From positions 1 through 39,392 of the forward strand of contig JAUHXY010000005.1 of NCBI GenBank assembly GCA_030426785.1: a DNA stretch of 39,392 nucleotides, given 5' to 3'. Origin of the DNA: a bacterium (GTDB lineage: Bacteria > Planctomycetota > UBA1135 > GCA-002686595). The position numbers and the translations under genes were made by a program. Under the pieces are notes generated by a model that was not told where the DNA came from, made no database searches, and saw only the letters and a list, made by a program, of their open reading frames with translations. Numbering within the stretch: position 1 is the stretch's first letter; the number at the start of each line of letters is the position of its first letter. Shown one piece after another: positions 35,736 to 39,392 of the stretch.

Positions 35736-37193
35736 TCAGCCCTCGCGGGGTAAAGCGTAGACGTTGCGCGCCCCTTGGAATTCGGCCTGCGCAACCGCTT
35801 GGACCTGTCGCAGCACCTCGGGATCCGCGTCGCTGCACAACACATAGAACTTCCACAGATTGCGGTACGAGTTCTCCAGATCCGCCAGCCGCGGCACCCG
35901 GTCCCCGAAGTGCGCCAGGGGCAGCACTTGGCTCTCCCCCGGCCAGCGCACGTGAATGCGCGCTTCTTTGAGCTGCATGTGCTGCGCGGGGCAATACACG
36001 ATCACGTGGATGCGTTTGCCGGTAGCGAAGTGCACCGCATCTTCGATGCGTTGTTCGACCGCTTCACGCTCTTTCGCGCCGCCGTTGGCGAAGAAGCGCT
36101 CCACCAGTTGGGCTTGGATCGCTTCGTTTTCGTAGGCCGGAAAGACGCACGTGCGCTTGTACAACCGTCGGTGTCGGAACCGCCGGATGAGGTCTCGCAC
36201 CCGTTGGCCCGTCGCTTCCGGCAGCTTCGTACTGGCCCTTTCGAGCACTAACAGCATGGAATCGTCCGTGCAATCGTACAGGTCCTCCTCCGACAAAGCG
36301 CCGCCGCGCACGCACAGGTCGACCGCCCGCGCCACCAATGCCCCGGCGCTAACCTTGGCGTGGTGGTAGTACACCCGTTCGGAAAAGAAGTAGCGCGCGT
36401 CCAAAAGCCGCACGACCTCGCTCAGGATGTCCTCCCGCAAGAGATCGTGCTTGGACAGGTCGATGTAGAGGTTGCCGCTGGCGCGATCGATCTTGAAGTA
36501 GCTCGTCACCCGCTGGTCGACCTGTAGCTTCAAGCCTGTGAAGTACGCGTCCCGCGCCAAGTAATCCAAAATGTCGGCCGCAATGGTGCCCGACAGGAGC
36601 TGCATCCAGTAGGAGGGCACTTCCTGTCGGCCTTCGGTGCCCGGCTTCGTCAGGATCGAAAAGACGGTGTCCCGCACCCCCAATTCCTGCAGGACCCGCC
36701 CGAGGGCCCGATTGGGAGCCAACATGCGACGGTAGCGATAGGCGGAATCATGGCGCTCAAAGATCCCGTCCTGGTCTTCGATGTTGTGCCCGAAGGGGAT
36801 GTGCGTGACGTCGTGCAGCAGCGCCGCGATGCGGATCACGCGGGCTTCCTCGTCGCCGATCGCCAAGGAGGCGGCCGGTTTGAGGTGGAAGGAGAGGTTG
36901 ACCGAGTCGATCAACTGCTGCACGCAGTGCACCGTTCCGATGGAGTGATCAAAGCGCGTGTGCAGCGCCCCCGGAAAGACCAAGTACGTCGTCCCAAGCT
37001 GCTTGATGCCGCGCATGCGCTGCATTTCCGGCGTATCCAGCAGGCGCAGCTCTTCGTGGGTGAGGTACACGTCCCCGTGCACGGGATCGCGGATGACGCT
37101 GTACTGTTTTTTGGCCAAGGGGTTCGATTCGTCGGTGGCGCAAAGAGAGCGAGGCCACAACGTGAGGGCTCGCCGTATGGTTCGGGCGAGCAT
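35736..37193 (-). CDS. HD-domain phosphohydrolase, dNTPase/SAMHD1-like
   Basis: YSVIRDPVHGDVYLTHEELRLLDTPEMQRMRGIKQLGTTYLVFPGALHTRFDHSIGT, LLHDVTHIPFGH, IAADILDYLARDAYFTG. Start MLARTIRR at 37193 preferred. Confidence 0.88.
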   Translation of the reverse strand: MLARTIRRALTLWPRSLCATDESNPLAKKQYSVIRDPVHGDVYLTHEELRLLDTPEMQRMRGIKQLGTTYLVFPGALHTRFDHSIGTVHCVQQLIDSVNLSFHLKPAASLAIGDEEARVIRIAALLHDVTHIPFGHNIEDQDGIFERHDSAYRYRRMLAPNRALGRVLQELGVRDTVFSILTKPGTEGRQEVPSYWMQLLSGTIAADILDYLARDAYFTGLKLQVDQRVTSYFKIDRASGNLYIDLSKHDLLREDILSEVVRLLDARYFFSERVYYHHAKVSAGALVARAVDLCVRGGALSEEDLYDCTDDSMLLVLERASTKLPEATGQRVRDLIRRFRHRRLYKRTCVFPAYENEAIQAQLVERFFANGGAKEREAVEQRIEDAVHFATGKRIHVIVYCPAQHMQLKEARIHVRWPGESQVLPLAHFGDRVPRLADLENSYRNLWKFYVLCSDADPEVLRQVQAVAQAEFQGARNVYALPREG

Positions 37194-37347
37194 CGTACTC
37201 TTCCCGGCCGGCTTCGTCTTGGTTCCGTGGAGAAAGCTACGCGCACGAAAGCGGATCACACGCAGCGGTCCCACTCTCCCATCGACTCCCAAATCGGCGA
37301 CGAAAAAGCCGTGGCGTCCCCCAGCGCAGGCCCCTACCCTGCCCCCT

Positions 37348-38487
37348 ATGAGCGACACGCTGCGCCTCCTCGCCATCGAGCCCTGGCTCGGCGGCAGCCA
37401 TCGGCAGCTCCTGGAGGGTTGGCGCCGCCACTCGAATCATTCGATCGAGGTGCTCGGACTCGCCGCTCGGCATTGGAAGTGGCGCATGGCCGCCGGCGCG
37501 CGCACGCTGGCACTACGCGCTCGCGAGCTACCGCGCCCCGATGCTCTGTGGGTCTCCGATTACGTGGACCTGCCCCAGCTCAAGGCGTTCCTACCGCGCG
37601 ATTGGGCCGACGTGCCCACCCTGCTCTACTTCCACGAGAACCAACTCACCTACCCGCGCTCGCCGCAGGACGACCACGCTTACGACTTCGGTCCCGCTTG
37701 GACGAACCTGACGTCGGCCCTGTGCGCGGATGGGATCGCGTTCAACAGCGAGTACCATCGCAGCGAGCTCGCCGAAGCCACGGCTGAGTTGCTGGAGAAG
37801 CTCCCCCGCCCGCGCCCCACGGAGGTGCTCGAGGCGATCGCGGCGGCCGACGTGTTGCCGCCCGGTATCGACTGGAGCGCGATCCCTTTGGGATCGGGTG
37901 CTCCGCCCGATGCCCCCCTGCGCATCGTCTTCAACCATCGTTGGGAACACGACAAGGGTCCGGACGCTTGGCTGCGCTTAGCCGCCGAAGCGATCGACGA
38001 AGGCCTCCCGATCGAACTCGTGCTGCTAGGCGAACGCAGTGCCAAGCCGTTGCAGGCCGGCCAAGCGCACCTGGAAGCTTTGCGCGGGCACATTTTACAC
38101 CGCGGACGGGTCGAAAGCCGACAGACCTACTACGAGTGGCTAGGCCGCTGCGACGTGGCGATCTCCACCGCCCACCACGAGTTTTACGGCATGGCCATCC
38201 TCGAAGCGGCGGCCGCTGGCTGTTTGCCCGCCGTTCCCCATCGATTGGCCTACCCCGAGGTGCTGGGCGCCAACAACGCGGTGCGCAGCCTCTACGATCG
38301 TCCGGAGGACTTGCTACGCCGCCTGCGCCATTGGGCCCTGGAGCGGGATCGTTTCCGCGACTGGGAGGCCCGCCGGGCGATTCGCGCTTCGGTGGAGCGG
38401 CATGCCCTGGAGCACAGTGCCCGCGCTCTCGATCAGCGCATGGAGGGTTTGGTGGAAGCCGCCCGCACGACCGGCACGCACCGTTAG
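37348..38487 (+). CDS. tRNA-queuosine alpha-mannosyltransferase-like (DUF3524 / GTDC1-type) glycosyltransferase
   Basis: N-terminal LLAIEPWLGGSHRQLLEGWRRHSNHSIEVLGLAARHWKWRMAAGARTLA is the DUF3524 signature region as I recall it; C-terminal GT-B motif VAISTAHHEFYGMAILEAAAAGCLPAVPHRLAYPEV. Confidence 0.8.
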   Translation: MSDTLRLLAIEPWLGGSHRQLLEGWRRHSNHSIEVLGLAARHWKWRMAAGARTLALRARELPRPDALWVSDYVDLPQLKAFLPRDWADVPTLLYFHENQLTYPRSPQDDHAYDFGPAWTNLTSALCADGIAFNSEYHRSELAEATAELLEKLPRPRPTEVLEAIAAADVLPPGIDWSAIPLGSGAPPDAPLRIVFNHRWEHDKGPDAWLRLAAEAIDEGLPIELVLLGERSAKPLQAGQAHLEALRGHILHRGRVESRQTYYEWLGRCDVAISTAHHEFYGMAILEAAAAGCLPAVPHRLAYPEVLGANNAVRSLYDRPEDLLRRLRHWALERDRFRDWEARRAIRASVERHALEHSARALDQRMEGLVEAARTTGTHR

Positions 38488-38545
38488 CTCGCGAAGCGCA
38501 AGCGGTCGAGGACACCGATGCCGGGCGCTCTTCCGCCAGAAACGG

Positions 38546-38574
38546 CGAAACCTGCCCGACGGGGGCAGGTTTCG
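38546..38574. terminator. Hairpin between convergent genes, probable terminator
   Basis: CGAAACCTGCCC-GACGG-GGGCAGGTTTCG, perfect 12-bp stem. Confidence 0.7.
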
Positions 38575-38608
38575 AAGGCAGAAGCCGACCGCCCGGGGCA
38601 CTCGAGCG

Positions 38609-39392
38609 CTAGACCGTCGCCGCGGCGAACATGCCGGGCTGGTAGGCCGTGATGCGGCCGACGATCGCGCTGGCCGCGACCGTCAAGGGTGAGGCTAGGT
38701 ACAACTTGCCGGGGCCACTGCGGCCTTGGAAGTTGCGGTTGATGGCGCTCACAGTGACCTGTTCGGCGCTCTCGGAAACGCCGGGACCACAGCCGATGCA
38801 AGCCCCGCAACCGGGGTCGATCACGCGCACGCCGGCGGCGGCAAAAACCTTGTCGTAGCCCTTGGCGCGCGCGTAGTCGCGCACGGCCTCGGAACCGTAC
38901 TGCACGATCATTTGCACACCATCGGCCACCTTGAGGCCCTGGTCGAGAGCTTCTTGCAGCACGCGCGCGTAGTAATCGAAATCGTCTTCTTTGCCCGCCG
39001 TGCAGGAACCGGCGTAGGCGATATCGATGCGCACATCCCCCAGCTCGGCGATGTTCTTGCCGTAGGTCGGGTCCCCGGGCTCCGCCACCATGGGCTGGAT
39101 CTCCGACAGGTCGATGGTGAAACGGCCGCCGTCGTAGACCGCGTTTTCGTCGGGAGCGACGGTGCCAGCGCGCAGCGCTTCACGGTCCACACCCGGCCGA
39201 CGGGCCGCGATCCATTCGATGGTCGCGTCGTCCGCTTCGCAGATGCCCGACTTCGCGGAGCATTCGGTCGCCATGTTGCACAGGGTGGCGCGCTCGTCCA
39301 TCGACAGCGACGCCAGTCCAGGCCCGCCAAACTCCATGATGCGGTCCAAGGTGTCTTCGCGCTTGGCGTAGTGATCGAGGATGAAGAGCATC
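38609..39392 (-). CDS. Aconitase / homoaconitase / isopropylmalate dehydratase large-subunit family (partial, N-terminus beyond window)
   Basis: TECSAKSGICEADDATIEWI, YAGSCTAGKEDDFDYYARVL, DPGCGACIGCGPGVSESAEQVTVSAINRNFQGRSGPGKLYLASPLTVAASAIVG. Confidence 0.88.
   Translation of the reverse strand, partial: MLFILDHYAKREDTLDRIMEFGGPGLASLSMDERATLCNMATECSAKSGICEADDATIEWIAARRPGVDREALRAGTVAPDENAVYDGGRFTIDLSEIQPMVAEPGDPTYGKNIAELGDVRIDIAYAGSCTAGKEDDFDYYARVLQEALDQGLKVADGVQMIVQYGSEAVRDYARAKGYDKVFAAAGVRVIDPGCGACIGCGPGVSESAEQVTVSAINRNFQGRSGPGKLYLASPLTVAASAIVGRITAYQPGMFAAATV

Overview
High-GC bacterial chromosomal window, probably planctomycete-like (inferred from gene style only). It is densely packed with about 29 protein-coding genes and one tRNA. 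I recognise no phage, IS element, CRISPR array or plasmid module. Gene content: a divergent isocitrate/isopropylmalate-dehydrogenase family enzyme; a two-PilZ-domain protein; a flippase plus glycosyltransferases; an orphan molybdopterin oxidoreductase; an M24 Xaa-Pro peptidase; an FHA protein; a translationally coupled three-gene ABC cassette; a DedA protein; a membrane pyrophosphatase; RsfS; a DUF255 thioredoxin-like protein; an ElaA/PolB-like exonuclease group; a matrixin-type protease with IPT/TIG domains; an HDOD protein; a PDZ protein with a Lys-rich/Cys-cluster tail; a PPi-type phosphofructokinase; an aminotransferase; an HD-domain dNTPase-like protein; a DUF3524/QTMAN-like glycosyltransferase; and a partial aconitase-family protein. 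The most unusual signals are: (i) tRNA-Leu with an apparent AAG anticodon, followed by a diverged ~130-bp tandem array carrying a second copy of the tRNA 3' end and conserved stem-loops; (ii) rsfS, which lacks an ATG/GTG/TTG at its homology-supported start and appears to begin at ATC behind a GGAG; (iii) three 26-bp repeats duplicating the last codons and stop of the pyrophosphatase gene; (iv) a bacterial QTMAN-like gene; and (v) an uncharacterised ABC cassette and an odd PDZ/His/Lys/Cys-cluster protein. All calls are by eye, with no database search.
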